From contig NC_134569.1 of the NCBI RefSeq assembly GCF_050947875.1, forward strand, positions 16,655,631 to 16,719,630: a stretch of DNA of 64,000 nt, given 5' to 3'. The stretch comes from Dermacentor variabilis (Eukaryota > Arthropoda > Arachnida > Ixodida > Ixodidae). Below the pieces are notes generated by a model. The model did no database searches, was not told the origin of the DNA, and was given only the letters and a program-made list of their open reading frames with translations. The position numbers were made by a program, and so were the translations under genes. Shown here one piece after another: positions 32,640 to 43,699 of the stretch (the first letter of the stretch is position 1; every line of letters starts with the position of its first letter).

Positions 32640-33700
32640 CCATGGCGGAGGTCAGACCTGCGACGCAGCAGAGGGTGTTAAGAATCTGGACCCGGACTGC
32701 TTGTAGGTACAGCGGGGCGTGGAACTTGCGGAGACGACGGACGTTTGCGCGCATGCGCGAGTAAGAGCGGGTGCGAAGAAGGAAATGTGGGGAGTTTTGC
32801 TCCTTGAAAATACGACTCTGCCTAGGTACTACGGAGGAGTTTCTTGGCGCGCGGTGTATGCGCTTGTCCCTAGGAGTGCCGGCAGAAGTCGCGGGGCGCG
32901 GTTGTGCTGAACATAACATCGCAAATTGGCGGCTCGACGCAATCATATTTATTCGAACATGTTTTTACTAACGAAAACAACGTGTCATTATTTCGCATTA
33001 TTGGCGGCGCCTCCAGGACACCAAAGCGGCAACGGGGACATCAAAGCTAGAAGCCGGACTGGTCCGTGGGTTGGGGCTCGCAGAGGCCTGCGCGTGCCAG
33101 GGGAGTATAAGATCGGCTGTCCGCGATAGCGGACAGCCGATTTCATACTTTCCTGGCACGCTTCGGCCTCTGCGGCCCCAACCCACGGGCCGCCCGGCTT
33201 CCAGCTTTGATCCCCCCGCTACCGCTTGCGTGCCCCGGAGATCCTGCGCCGCCTGCTTTAATGTAACCTCAGGTGCTCTCCTGAGGCCTCCGTTTGCCGG
33301 TTACATGTGCCCTCCTGGAGCAGTACTTGTAAAAAATCCGATCTATCGTCGCGACGAAAAAAGCGACCCGCGACTTATACAACACCAGTCAGAACATTGT
33401 CCCTTCAGACACAGCGATAACCAAGCGGCGTCCGCGCCCACTGCCTCACCGCGCGGGCAGCCAGCGGCGGAACCAACTCGATCGCACTCCGCAATGCCGG
33501 CATGTCTAGGGGACAAACGAATACAACACGTTCTAAGAAACCTCCTCCGTAGTGCCTAGGCTGAGTCATATATTTAAGGAGCGAAAGCCTCCAGATTTTC
33601 TGTTTCGCGGCCGCTCTTACACGCGCCTGCGCAGAAACGTCGAGCTCCGCCAAAAGTGCCACGCCCCGCTGTACCTACTATCAATTCTAAAAACGCGACC
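32640..33700. repeat. Large head-to-head inverted repeat
   Basis: Two diverged copies of a repeat face each other. Inner arms: 33003-33124 and 33129-33253, around the 4-base centre GATA, at roughly 80 percent match by eye (shared GTGGGTTGGGGC, GTGCCAGG, ATCGGCTGTCCGC). Outer arms: about 32707-32885 and 33500-33685 (shared TAGGTACAGCGGGGCGTG, GTAAGAGCGG, ACTACGGAGGAG). The spacer lengths between inner and outer arms differ (about 115 and 245 bases). The right copy leads straight into the RTE-like LINE and may be its 5' UTR. The left copy leads, on the minus strand, into unrelated sequence. Confidence 0.7.
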
Positions 33701-33734
33701 CCGGACAGGCCGCCAATGGGAACTCACCCTTACA

Positions 33735-34170
33735 ACGTTTAACACCGGAGCTCTCTCGAGCGAAGCTAGCTGAGGAACTATCAGGCATTGGTTGGGGTAT
33801 CATTATCCTTAGTGAGGTTGGAAGAACTGGTGAGGATTATACAGTGCTGACAAATAAAATGGCCTCGTCATCTGCTATAGATAGAGGACTACGACATAAG
33901 AAGCAGTTCGAAGTAGGATTCCTAATCCATAAGGACATAGTGGGCAACATTGACGAATTCTACAGCATTAATGAGAGGGCAGCAGTAGTTGTAATAAATC
34001 TGAATAGGAGGTATAGAATAAAGGTAGTACAAACCAACGCTCCAACCTCCAGTCACGACGATGAAGAAATAGAACACTTTTATGAAGATGTTAAATTAGC
34101 GATGCGAAAAGTGCAAACTCATTAAACTGTAGTAATGGGCGACATTAATGCAAAAGTGAAAAAAAAAAAA
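33735..34170 (+). pseudogene. RTE endonuclease fragment
   Basis: One frame (to the TAA at about 34123) holds KQFEVGFLIHKDI, INLNRRYRIKVVQ and TNAPTSSHDDEEIEHFYED, the hallmark segment of RTE endonucleases. VVMGDINAKV follows after the stop, with the catalytic GD-N. The YAPTS tyrosine is changed (NAPTS). The N-terminal block upstream is only partly readable. Confidence 0.75.
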
Positions 34171-35039
34171 AGCAGGCTGGCGAACAAGCAATTGGTAACT
34201 ACGGCGTGCATTCTAGGAACGCTAGAGGAGAGGTGTTGGTAGAATTCGCGGAAAGGAATAAGCAGCGAGTAATGAACACCGTCTTCAGGAAGCGTTAGAA
34301 CAAAAAGTGGGCCTGCAAAAGCCCTAATGGTGAAAAAAGAAATGAAATTGATTTCATACTTTCTGCCGATCCCAGCATTGTGCAGGACGTAGAAGTGTCA
34401 GGTATAGGTAAAGTGCAGTGATCATAGGTTTGTGAGGGCTAGGATTCACCTCAATTTGAACCTAGAAATAGTAAAATTGGTCAAGAAAAACCAGGCCATC
34501 CTAGACGCAGTAAGGGTGCAAGCAGACCAATTCAGGTTGACACTTGCAAACAAATAAGCAGCCTTGGAACAAAGATACGAAGATGACATAGTGGCATTGA
34601 ATGAAACCGTAACTAGGTTGGCTTCAGAAGCAGCAATTGAAGTGGGAGGCAAGGCAACCAGTAGGCAAGCTCTCCCAAGTAACAAAGAACCTAATAAAGA
34701 AAGGACAAAGAGTGAAACTGTCCAACTCAAGAGATCAGATAGAATTCTAAGAACTGTCAAAACTGATCAACAAGGAGAAAATAAGGGCTATATTCGAAAT
34801 TATAACGTGAGAAAGACCGATGAAGCAGTAAAAAATGGACGCACCCTCAAATCTGTGAGAAGGAAACTTAGAATAGGACAAACTAAGATGTATGCACTGA
34901 AAGATAAGCAGAGTAATATCACCAGCAATCTATAGTAAAAGCATCAGAATAATTCTATACAGACCTGTACAGTACCCAGAGGAGCCACGATACCTTCATT
35001 CGAAGCAGTAATGAACAGGTTGCAGAGACTCCTCCTATA

Positions 35040-36400
35040 GCTAGCGATGAGGTCCGAAGGGCCTTGCAAGACATGGAACGGGGAAAATCGGCAGGAGAAG
35101 GTGGAATAACAGTCGATTTAATCAAAGATGGAAGAGACATAATGCTTGAAAAACTGGCGGCCCTTTATACGAACTGTTTATCGACTTCAAGGGTCCTAGA
35201 AGAATGCCAACATCCTACTAATCCACAAAAAGGGAGACGGTAAAGAATTGAAAAAATATAGGCCTATTAGTTTACTTCCAGTATTATGCAAGATATTTCC
35301 AAGATAATTTCCAATAGAATAAGGGCAACAATAGACTTCAGTCAACCAAGGAAATAGGCTTGTTTTAGGAAGGGATACTCTACAATGGATCACATCCATG
35401 CCATCAATCAGGTAATCGAGAAATCCGCAGAGTGCAATCAGCCTCTCTATATGGCTTTCATAGATTACGAAAAGGCATTTGATTCACTAGAGATACCAGC
35501 AGTCATAGAGGCATTACGTAATCAAGGAGTACAGACCGCTCACGTAAATATCTTGGAAAGTTTCTACAGAGATTCCACAGCTACCCTAATTCTCCACAGG
35601 AGGAAGGTACCTATAAAGAAAGGTGTCAGACAAGGAGACACAATCTCTCCAATGCTATTCACTGCTTGCTTGGAAGAAGTATTCAAGCTATTAAACAGGG
35701 AAGGCTTATAGAATTAAGCATAACGGCGAATATCTCAGCAAACTTCGATTTGCATATGACATTGTCTTGTTCAGCAACACTGCGGACGAGTTACAACAAA
35801 TGATTGAGGGCTTTAAAAGAGAGAGTATAAGAGTGGGGTTGAAGATTAATGTGCAGAAGACAAAGAATTACTCACAGGGGACTCTGATCATGAGAAAGAA
35901 ACTTACAGAAGAATAAAAATGTGGTGGAGCGCATTCGGAAGACATTGTCAGATCCTGACTGGAAGCTTACCACTATTATTAGAAAGAAAGGTGTACAATC
36001 AATGCTTTCTACCGGTGCTGACATATGGGGCAGAACCTTGGAGACTGACAAAGAAGCTCGAAAACAAGTTAAGGACCGCACAAAGAGCGATGGAACGGAT
36101 AATGTTGGGCGTATGGTTAAGGGACAGAAAGAGAGCGGTGTGTACCAGAGCAAACAGGGATAGCCGATATTCTAATTAACATTAAATGGAGCTGGGACGG
36201 TCATGTAGTGCGTAGGTTAGATAACCGGTGGACCATTAGGGTTAAATAATGGCTACCAAGAGAAGGGAAGCGCAATCGAGGATGGCAGAAGACTAGGTGG
36301 GGTGATGAAATTAATAAATTCGCAGGCAATATAGCTGGAATCAGTTGGCGCAGGACAGGGGTAACTGGAGATCGCAGAGAGAGGCCTTCGTCGTGTAGTG
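35040..36400 (+). pseudogene. RTE reverse transcriptase and C-terminal domain
   Basis: The best frame (35385-35711) reads MDHIHAINQVIEKS, then motif A FIDYEKAFDSLEIPAV and motif B GVRQGDTISPMLFTACLEE. Motif C appears in another frame near 35743-35770 as RFAYDIVLFSN: the first aspartate of the FADD box is changed to Y, a substitution at a catalytic residue. The block TYGAEPWRLTKKLENKLRTA and the MERIMLGVWLRDRKR block (35919-36179) form the conserved C-terminus of RTE proteins, followed by GHVVRR and RGWQKTRWGDEI. Confidence 0.8.
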
Positions 36401-36419
36401 GACATAAAATAAACTGTAG

Positions 36420-36516
36420 AAGGATCGACATTTGGGCGAGTTGGTACTGGTTGAACATCTTGAAGGGGCAGCGCGAAAAAACGACGACAGAAGGCAGGAA
36501 CACACAGGACAGCGCT
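36420..36516. repeat. Hairpin-family repeat inside the RTE tail
   Basis: TTTGGGCGAGTTGGTACTGG, then CTTGAAGGGGCAGCGCGAAA (36430-36480) corresponds to TTGGGGCTAGTTGGTACACG and CAGCGCGAAA at 10096-10147. Only one half of the hairpin is present here, ending ACACACAGGACAGCGCTG. It lies between the coding end and the GAT-rich tail of the RTE element. Confidence 0.5.
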
Positions 36517-36560
36517 GATGATCATGCTGATAAGCTGATGATCATGATGATAAAACAAAA

Positions 36561-36846
36561 GCGAGAATCATGCAATAACAGCCCGTAATAGAGGTGTCGG
36601 GATCACAGTTGCCGTTGTTCAAGTTGCTCGGCAACTCATACTTACTTGTCTGAGCGTGGAATAACGCGGCTGATATGTGCAGATATGTATGTTTTATTGC
36701 TTCTTGACATTATTCCGCACCCGCGATGCACCGTTTCCCCAATATCCGAAGCTAGCAGCGACCTGTGACTGTGGCCAGGTCGTTGCACTAAGTGGCCCGT
36801 GGAGCAGTTTTGCGCGTTTGTGTCAAGGAGGATTAATGTGAGATCT
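36561..36846. other. No recognisable gene
   Basis: Short unique-looking sequence before a microsatellite. Confidence 0.4.
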
Positions 36847-37064
<218 letters not shown>

Positions 37065-37187
37065 CAGAAATTAGGGCTAATTTACTCACTAACATGAGAT
37101 TTGTCTGTGCCAATTCTTGCGCAGGTGACGAAGCTACACAAATATGTTAAAATGACAATGAAGAGAAGTTGAGCTGTATTAGTACAC

Positions 37188-37330
37188 AGTTAAACTTCGA
37201 TATAATGAACTTCAGTATAACAACATTATCGATATAATGAAGTATTTAACATTCTATAACTTCTTTGCCATAGATCACCATGTATACTGAACATCAATAT
37301 AACGAAGCGTGTTTACACACGATCTCAATC
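37188..37330. repeat. Pogo/Tigger-like terminal repeat fragment
   Basis: CAGTTAAACTTCGATATAAT, then GAACTTCAGTATAACAACAT (37191-37230) and further TCGATATAATGAAG and CAATATAACGAAG strings show the repeated TTCGATATAA-GAA pattern of pogo/Tigger-type termini. The opposite end is not seen; probably a solo terminus or MITE fragment. Confidence 0.45.
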
Positions 37331-37787
37331 TAATGGAATTTCACTGTCACCGTGAAGGAATACCGAGGCAACAAATGGAATCTCCGCCGACGCAGATGGA
37401 ACTAAACTCGACTGCTTGCGAACGCGCCACTCAAACCGCGCGCAGCGTAACATAGAGGATCGCCCGCGAAACCGAGCAGCAGGAGCCTCTCGCCATCACT
37501 TACACGCACGCACGCACAACACACTCGTACACACAACGCAGCCCTCACTCACACGCACGCACTACGCACTAAAACACACGTGCATGCACCCACAACATAC
37601 ACGCACACGCGCTCTCACACACTGACACACATTCACTCCCACTCACGCACTGCACACACACCCACGCACTCGCACAGGCGCACACACTCGCACAAGCGCA
37701 CACACACATTCAGGCATCCACGCACACAGAGCACATACACTCACTACAGACTAACAAAGACACGCATTCTTACACACGCATTCACAT
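37331..37787. other. No gene; CA-rich degenerate simple sequence
   Basis: From about 37495 the sequence is a degenerate mixture of CACACA, CACGCA and CTCACA strings, an eroded microsatellite. Confidence 0.7.
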
Positions 37788-37831
<44 letters not shown>

Positions 37832-37852
37832 AGGAAAGAAACACACACACAC
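37788..37852. repeat. (AAAG)n then (CA)n microsatellite
   Basis: Twelve AAAG units with one AAGG variant (37788-37840), followed by a short (CA)n. Confidence 0.95.
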
Positions 37853-39289
<1,437 letters not shown>

Positions 39290-39467
39290 ACCGAAGCGAC
39301 CATGTCGCTTGAAGACCTCGCTGGTTTGCTTTGCAGGTTGTTTACTATTCTCCTGTCTACTATTTCCGCTCAAATAGTCTTTGTCTAAATGTGCTGCCGC
39401 TCCCAGTGAAATGCTCCGAAATATTTTGTGCACGTAATAGTGCCGCTTGCAACCTTTGGTGGCGCCA

Positions 39468-39491
39468 GACATAGAGAGTAATCCTGGCCCC
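39468..39491 (+). other. 2A ribosome-skipping motif DIESNPGP
   Basis: Codons D-I-E-S-N-P-G-P, all conserved positions of the 2A consensus intact although the surrounding ORF has decayed. The preceding residue is proline where most active 2As have glycine. Confidence 0.75.
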
Positions 39492-39934
39492 TCAACTGCG
39501 GGTATGTTTATCTTGGACACGCAGGACGATAGGCTCGCACCATTTGAGGCAAAACTTCACACGGTGGCGCAGTCATGCGCTAAGCTACTTGCACTTGAAC
39601 GCATAGTGCGTGATTTTAGTGCACTATAAGATTACAGCGGAAAATAATTAATGACTTGGCGGATAAATCTAGACGCAATGATTTTGTTTTCTGGTGTACC
39701 GGAGAGCCCAGATGAGACGCACAAGTAGAAGACGAAGTAGTTAAAAGCGTGTTTGGTGACCGCCTCGGGGGGTGCGGCAGTGTCCTCAGTGGAGAGGATC
39801 CATAGGCTCGGCCAAAAGAAGGCAAACCGAGATAGACGCATTATCCTGAAGATATATATCTACAATGAGAAAATCACCGTCTTTAAGAACTGCAAGAAGA
39901 CTCAAGGGTATACGAAGATAACACCATCTGACGA

Positions 39935-39946
39935 CTATTCAAAAGA
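39935..39946 (+). repeat. Target-site duplication, left copy
   Basis: CTATTCAAAAGA, identical to 41090-41101, flanking the I-like LINE insertion. Confidence 0.85.
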
Positions 39947-41089
39947 GAGAAAGAGAGAGTAGATTTTAATGAAGAGAAATGAGGAGAGGTCGGCCTGGAG
40001 AGCGTGCCTCTAGCCTGCTACTCTACACTGGGGAAAGGGGAAGTGGGAAATACAGAGAAAGGTAGGTGGCGGGTGATTATGTTATGGTACAATGCGATAA
40101 TATATACACGTTGTCCAATATGCGGATGCGCACTGTAGACGCAATACACGTAAGAGTAATCTTGACCACGCAAAAAGTAATCCTGTCACAAAAAGTTATT
40201 GCGCAAACACATTTCGCACTGACTGCACGTCTCACAGGTTCTAGAGGCGATCGTCTAAGTCAGTCTCACTTAAAAAGTTCAAAAGTGATTTTATGGCACG
40301 TTGGGCATAGTCAACACTCCTCCACGCGCCCAAAAGTTTTTCTTCTGAAAAGGGGCGGGAGTCCAAGCAGTCAACAGTAGATTTGAGTGTTCTTCGTTCG
40401 GCCGCATATTGAGGGCACACGCAAAGTACGTGAGTTATTGTCTCGAGAGTGTGACAGACGCTACAGTCAGGGTCCCGTGCTTGTCTAAGCTTGTGAAGGT
40501 GTCGGTGGGTGTATGCCACACCCAGCCGTAATCGATGAATGAGTGTTTCCTGGCCTCTCCGCAACCGAAGTGGAAGCCGGAATTGTAAACCAGCGTCAAG
40601 TCTATGTAGGCGCTCTTGTCGATGTTCGGGGTTGTCCCAATGTCGCGCCATAGAAGTTTTGATGGAGTTATGAAGCAAGGCGTTAATGTCATGCCGGGAA
40701 AAACGAATTTTTATAGTGGTTCCCTCAGTGTGCGCCTTTTTTGCTTCCGCGTCAGCCTGTTCATTTCCAGCTACTCCACGATGGCGAGGAATCCACTGCA
40801 GCACGATTGTATGCCCGGAATGAGACGCCTCAGCAAGCAGAGACATGATGTCATAAACCAGAGGACTATATGCGGTTCTGTCATTCATATAATTGCTGAT
40901 GAGTTGCAGTGCTGGTTTTGAGTAACAGAACACTATCCACTTCTCGAGACATTGTTGCAGTATGCAGTGAACTGCTTCTCGAACTACGGTCAACTCAGCT
41001 GCTGTAGACGACAACCTGTGCCTTATCTTGAACCGTTGGGCGATCCCCATTCCTGGTACCGTGTAGGCCGCCGCGGAAGAGGTCTGTGT
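39947..41089 (-). mobile_element. 5'-truncated I-like LINE inserted in the old LINE
   Basis: Minus-strand insertion bounded by a perfect 12-bp direct repeat. It holds only an RNase H domain with C-terminal zinc knuckle (40241-41089) and a 3' UTR ending in a CT-rich tail (rc of 39947-39965). The 5' truncation falls just inside the RNase H domain, as usual for aborted reverse transcription. Its frame is intact, so it is younger than its host element. Confidence 0.85.
40241..41089 (-). pseudogene. RNase H domain and zinc knuckle of an I-like LINE
   Basis: An uninterrupted minus-strand frame of about 280 codons entered at the truncation point. STAAELTVVREAV carries the RNase H glutamate; FCYSKPALQLI stands where the family has a DSKxAL motif, the aspartate replaced by Y; QWIPRHRGVAGNEQADAEA holds the final conserved H, N and D. 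The first Asp (TDGS) is cut away. A C-x2-C...H...C knuckle (CSVCHTLETITHVLCVC) lies near the end. In I-type LINEs this domain removes the RNA template during integration. Two lost catalytic aspartates make it non-functional. Confidence 0.85.
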
Positions 41090-41101
41090 CTATTCAAAAG
41101 A
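41090..41101 (+). repeat. Target-site duplication, right copy
   Basis: CTATTCAAAAGA, identical to 39935-39946. Confidence 0.85.
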
Positions 41102-41429
41102 AACAGTGCAGAAACGGAGGATATGCTTTGGCGTTCAGCGCAGTCTGATCGGCAGGCTGGCGCAAGGGTGAAACTCGTCATACACACGTGGGCCTTGACG
41201 TCAAAAAGGCGGGTCGAAGCGGGCACTAACCGCCAGTCTGGGCCGCGTGAGGGTTCGTGACCACAGACGCCCCAAGAAGTACTCGACGCGCGAAGCATCG
41301 TTAATAAGGGCGAACCATTCAATTGCTTAGCTTTATTACATGACCCTCACGTGGTTGGCATCACGGAGACGTGGTCACCACGCGACATTAAGAATGACCA
41401 AGTTTTCCCTTAATCCTTTTCATGTCTTA
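41102..41429 (+). pseudogene. Old LINE: end of ORF1-like domain and start of endonuclease
   Basis: LWRSAQSDRQAGARVKLVIH (41126-41185) aligns with the LWDYAKANQ block at the end of the RRM-like domain of the LINE at 11322. After a stop at about 41259, ARSIVNKGEPF and DPHVVGITETW (41288-41375) form the N-terminus of an APE-type endonuclease with its catalytic glutamate. From LW to the ARS motif is 54 codons; in the LINE at 11322 it is 59. The block ends near NPFHV, where the L2-like LINE begins. Confidence 0.7.
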
Positions 41430-41474
41430 AGCAATGTTCATTTAAATCAAATTAGAAAGAGTTCATCTTAAATG

Positions 41475-42595
41475 GTTTTGAAAATAAGGAACTAACGCTA
41501 GGAATTTTCGTGGACTACTCTAAAGCCTTTGATAGGCTAAATCATCAGACTTTGCTTACTAAACTAGAGCATTATGGGTTTCGGGACATTTCTCTGAAAC
41601 TCTTACAATCTTATCTTGAACTCAGAAAACAACTCGTTTCGATTTTATCAGAAGACTCACGTCTCCGGGAAATTACACAGGGCGTTCCCCAAGGAAGTAT
41701 ACTAGGGCCAGCATTGTTTTATATATATGTTAACGACATTGTCAACATTTCTAACGACGCGAACTTCATCATTTATGCGGACGACACCAGCCTCTTTCTT
41801 TCAGTCTCTTAATATCGGCGATCTGTCGTTGTTGGCTAATATTACATTGAAACAATTGGCCGAATGGAGCGAGGTTAACGCTCTCAAATTCAATACAACA
41901 AAAACAAAAGCTGTTATTTTTGCACCTCCACAAAAACATCTGAGTGAAGACGTACTGTTGCACGTTGGGTCTGAAGTAATTGAACTTATTCCTAAAGTCA
42001 AAACTTTGGGTGTTATATTTAATCAAAAAGTAATGTGGAATGAACATGTGGAACTTATTGCATCTCGTTTAGCCAAAGCTTGCGGCGTGCTTTGTAGACT
42101 CCGTGAGACGATACCATCTAAAGTTAAGCTGATCCTTTATAATGCACTATTCTCATCTCATTTAATGTATTGCCACCTTGCGTGGGGTACCACGTAAAAG
42201 CAAGGTATAAGTAAATTAATACTGCTACAAAAAAGGCTGTTCGTGATATAGCAAACGCGCCATTCGGTGCACATATATCTAAACTATTTTCGAAATTTAA
42301 TATCATTTGTCTAGCAAGTTTATATGACGTTAACCTTGCTCTAAAATACCAGAGGTACTTTAAGTATAACAATGAAGCGTTCTTGGGGTTGTGCAACCTA
42401 ACAGAACCAAAAGATATATCCTATAACGTTAGGGAAAGAAAGAGATGGCAGCTACCACTCTCCCGTACAAATTATGGATCAAATCGTTTATCCAATCGCG
42501 TCCCATCCTTATTAAATAAACTTCATAAAAACTGTGTCGAGATAACTGACATTACTAGGAAAACAATACGAGACTTCTTAATTCAAACTGAGTAA
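41475..42595 (+). pseudogene. Reverse transcriptase of the inserted L2-like LINE
   Basis: KEFILNGFENKELTLGIF leads into motif A VDYSKAFDRLNH; motif B QGVPQGSILGPALFYIYVND and motif C FIIYADDTSLF follow in the same frame (to 41812). After a frameshift, LAEWSEVNALKFN and KTKAVIF, then KVKTLGVIFNQKVMWNEHV (to 42197), and after another shift the C-terminal block from RDIANAPFGAH to IRDFLIQTE (about 42240-42595). YADD differs from the FADD of the CR1-like elements, so this is another lineage. Two frameshifts disable it. Confidence 0.85.
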
Positions 42596-42802
42596 TTATT
42601 TTTTAAACGTTCCTTGGCTAGGAGAAGTCACTACTTACTTCCTTTACTTAAGTGGTTTTACGTTTTTGATGACATTTTTCGCATATAGGATGTAACCTGC
42701 AAGACATTTATGCACATCTTCATTTGCAATGTTTCCGTATGTTAAGAGAACGCTATATGATAAATTTTTTCAGCAATGGGAAATAATTATGTATTTCTGT
42801 TA

Positions 42803-42937
42803 TATACTGTATATTCATATATGTCACTTGTACTGACTAACCCCACTGCTTTGTATCACTGATTGTACATTATACTGTATATTCATATATGCCATTTGTA
42901 CTGACTAGCACACTGCTTTGTATCACTGATTGTACAT
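42803..42937. repeat. 68-base tandem duplication in the LINE 3' UTR
   Basis: 42803-42870 and 42871-42937 both run from TATACTGTATATTCATATAT to CACTGATTGTACAT with only a handful of differences. Confidence 0.9.
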
Positions 42938-43030
42938 GTCGCCTTACACGTTTTCACTTGTACATTTGTACATTGCACACACTAAAGTGTACAAACTTTA
43001 TTTTTATTATGTCCCCGTTGTCATAAATAC

Positions 43031-43079
43031 GGGCAAGAACCTTGTCAAGCTGCAAAAAAGCAGCCTCTAGTTCTTGTCC
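43031..43079 (+). other. Stem-loop near the LINE 3' end
   Basis: GGGCAAGAAC (43031-43040) pairs with GTTCTTGTCC (43070-43079, one G-U), and inside it GCTGC (43049-43053) with GCAGC (43060-43064) around an A6 loop. Stem-loops shortly before the tail are the signal that L2/CR1-type reverse transcriptases recognise in their RNA. Confidence 0.6.
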
Positions 43080-43133
43080 AGGCGTTCATTTTTTTTGTAA
43101 TGAATGAATGCGAAATAAAGATTGATTGATTGA

Positions 43134-43560
43134 AATGACAGGACGACAAGGGGCGGTGGAGTTGCCTTGTTAATCGAGAACCCAATTAAGTGCGAACCAC
43201 TTCCCGTCACTGATGGTCACGAGAGTATATGGTGCAAATTATTCACGGATAGAGTCACTTAAATAACTGGCGTTATCCATCGTGCCCCTGGTAGCTTCTC
43301 CAAGTTTCTTCAGAAGCTTGATTACACTGTAACCATAACTAACAAACGTAGCAGGTTAACACTGATGGACGACTTTAATCTGCCTGGAGTTGACTGGAAC
43401 GCACGCATATCAAGTACTGTCGATAGGCTACGCGCGGACTGTATGTTGGATATAACGGCAAAACATAGCCTAATTCAAGTGGTGAATGAACCAACTCGAA
43501 TACAGAGCCATTGCCATTCAATACTTGATCTGGTATTTTTTATCAGATCATAGCTTTAAT
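43134..43560 (+). pseudogene. Old LINE: endonuclease, C-terminal half
   Basis: NDRTTRGGGVALLIENPIKC, then, after frameshifts, MDDFNLPGVDWN (43365-43400; the usual GDFN is DDFN), LNEPTR-like VNEPTRIQ and LDLVFF. The SDH block is found, altered, near 43580. Reading continues from the part broken off at 41429. Confidence 0.75.
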
Positions 43561-43699
43561 TACCCGGTCGATGTAGAAAATTGAATGTCGGACCATAAAG
43601 CATAGCAGCCATCCTTAGGATAGGCGACGAGGGTTTTGCCAAGCATCGTAATACACATATGCTAAATTTTGAGAGGGCTGATGACACATAAATCTTCGA

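Larger units (their letters stand above)
33700..36560 (+). mobile_element. RTE-like LINE, near full-length but decayed
   Basis: In order on the plus strand: endonuclease (33735-34170), linker, reverse transcriptase (35040-35790), a C-terminal domain (36020-36400) and a tail of GAT/TGA triplets (36517-36556). The tail is interrupted by a hairpin-type repeat at about 36420-36516. The endonuclease-plus-RT layout without a separate ORF1 and the GVRQGDTISPMLFTACLEE block are typical of RTE elements. Many stops, A-run slippage (34160-34171) and frameshifts make it inactive. Confidence 0.8.
39447..39946 (+). pseudogene. ORF1-like domain of the old LINE, N-terminal part with 2A
   Basis: A frame from 39447 to a TAA (39627-39629) holds PDIESNPGP, a second 2A motif, followed by a short coiled-coil-like region (LAPFEAKLHTVAQSC). 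After frameshifts, LADKSRRNDFVFW (about 39654-39692) aligns with the LENRSRRCNLIFYG block of the LINE at 11322, and SSVERIHRLGQKKANRDRRI (39785-39845) with its ERAHRLE block. The part ends at DYSK, exactly where the I-like LINE was inserted. Confidence 0.75.
41430..43133 (+). mobile_element. 5'-truncated L2-like LINE inserted in the old LINE's endonuclease
   Basis: It begins just before reverse transcriptase motif A and ends with a 3' UTR containing a 68-base tandem duplication (42803-42937), a stable stem-loop (43031-43079) and an (ATTG)n tail (about 43121-43133). Host sequence resumes at 43134 with NDRTTRGGGVALLIEN, which continues the endonuclease broken off at 41429. I could not identify a target duplication with confidence. 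Confidence 0.8.

Noticed and set aside
40952..41260. A plus-strand frame as a separate small gene
   Set aside because: Its first half is antisense to the RNase H frame and its second half is the end of the ORF1-like domain of the old LINE.
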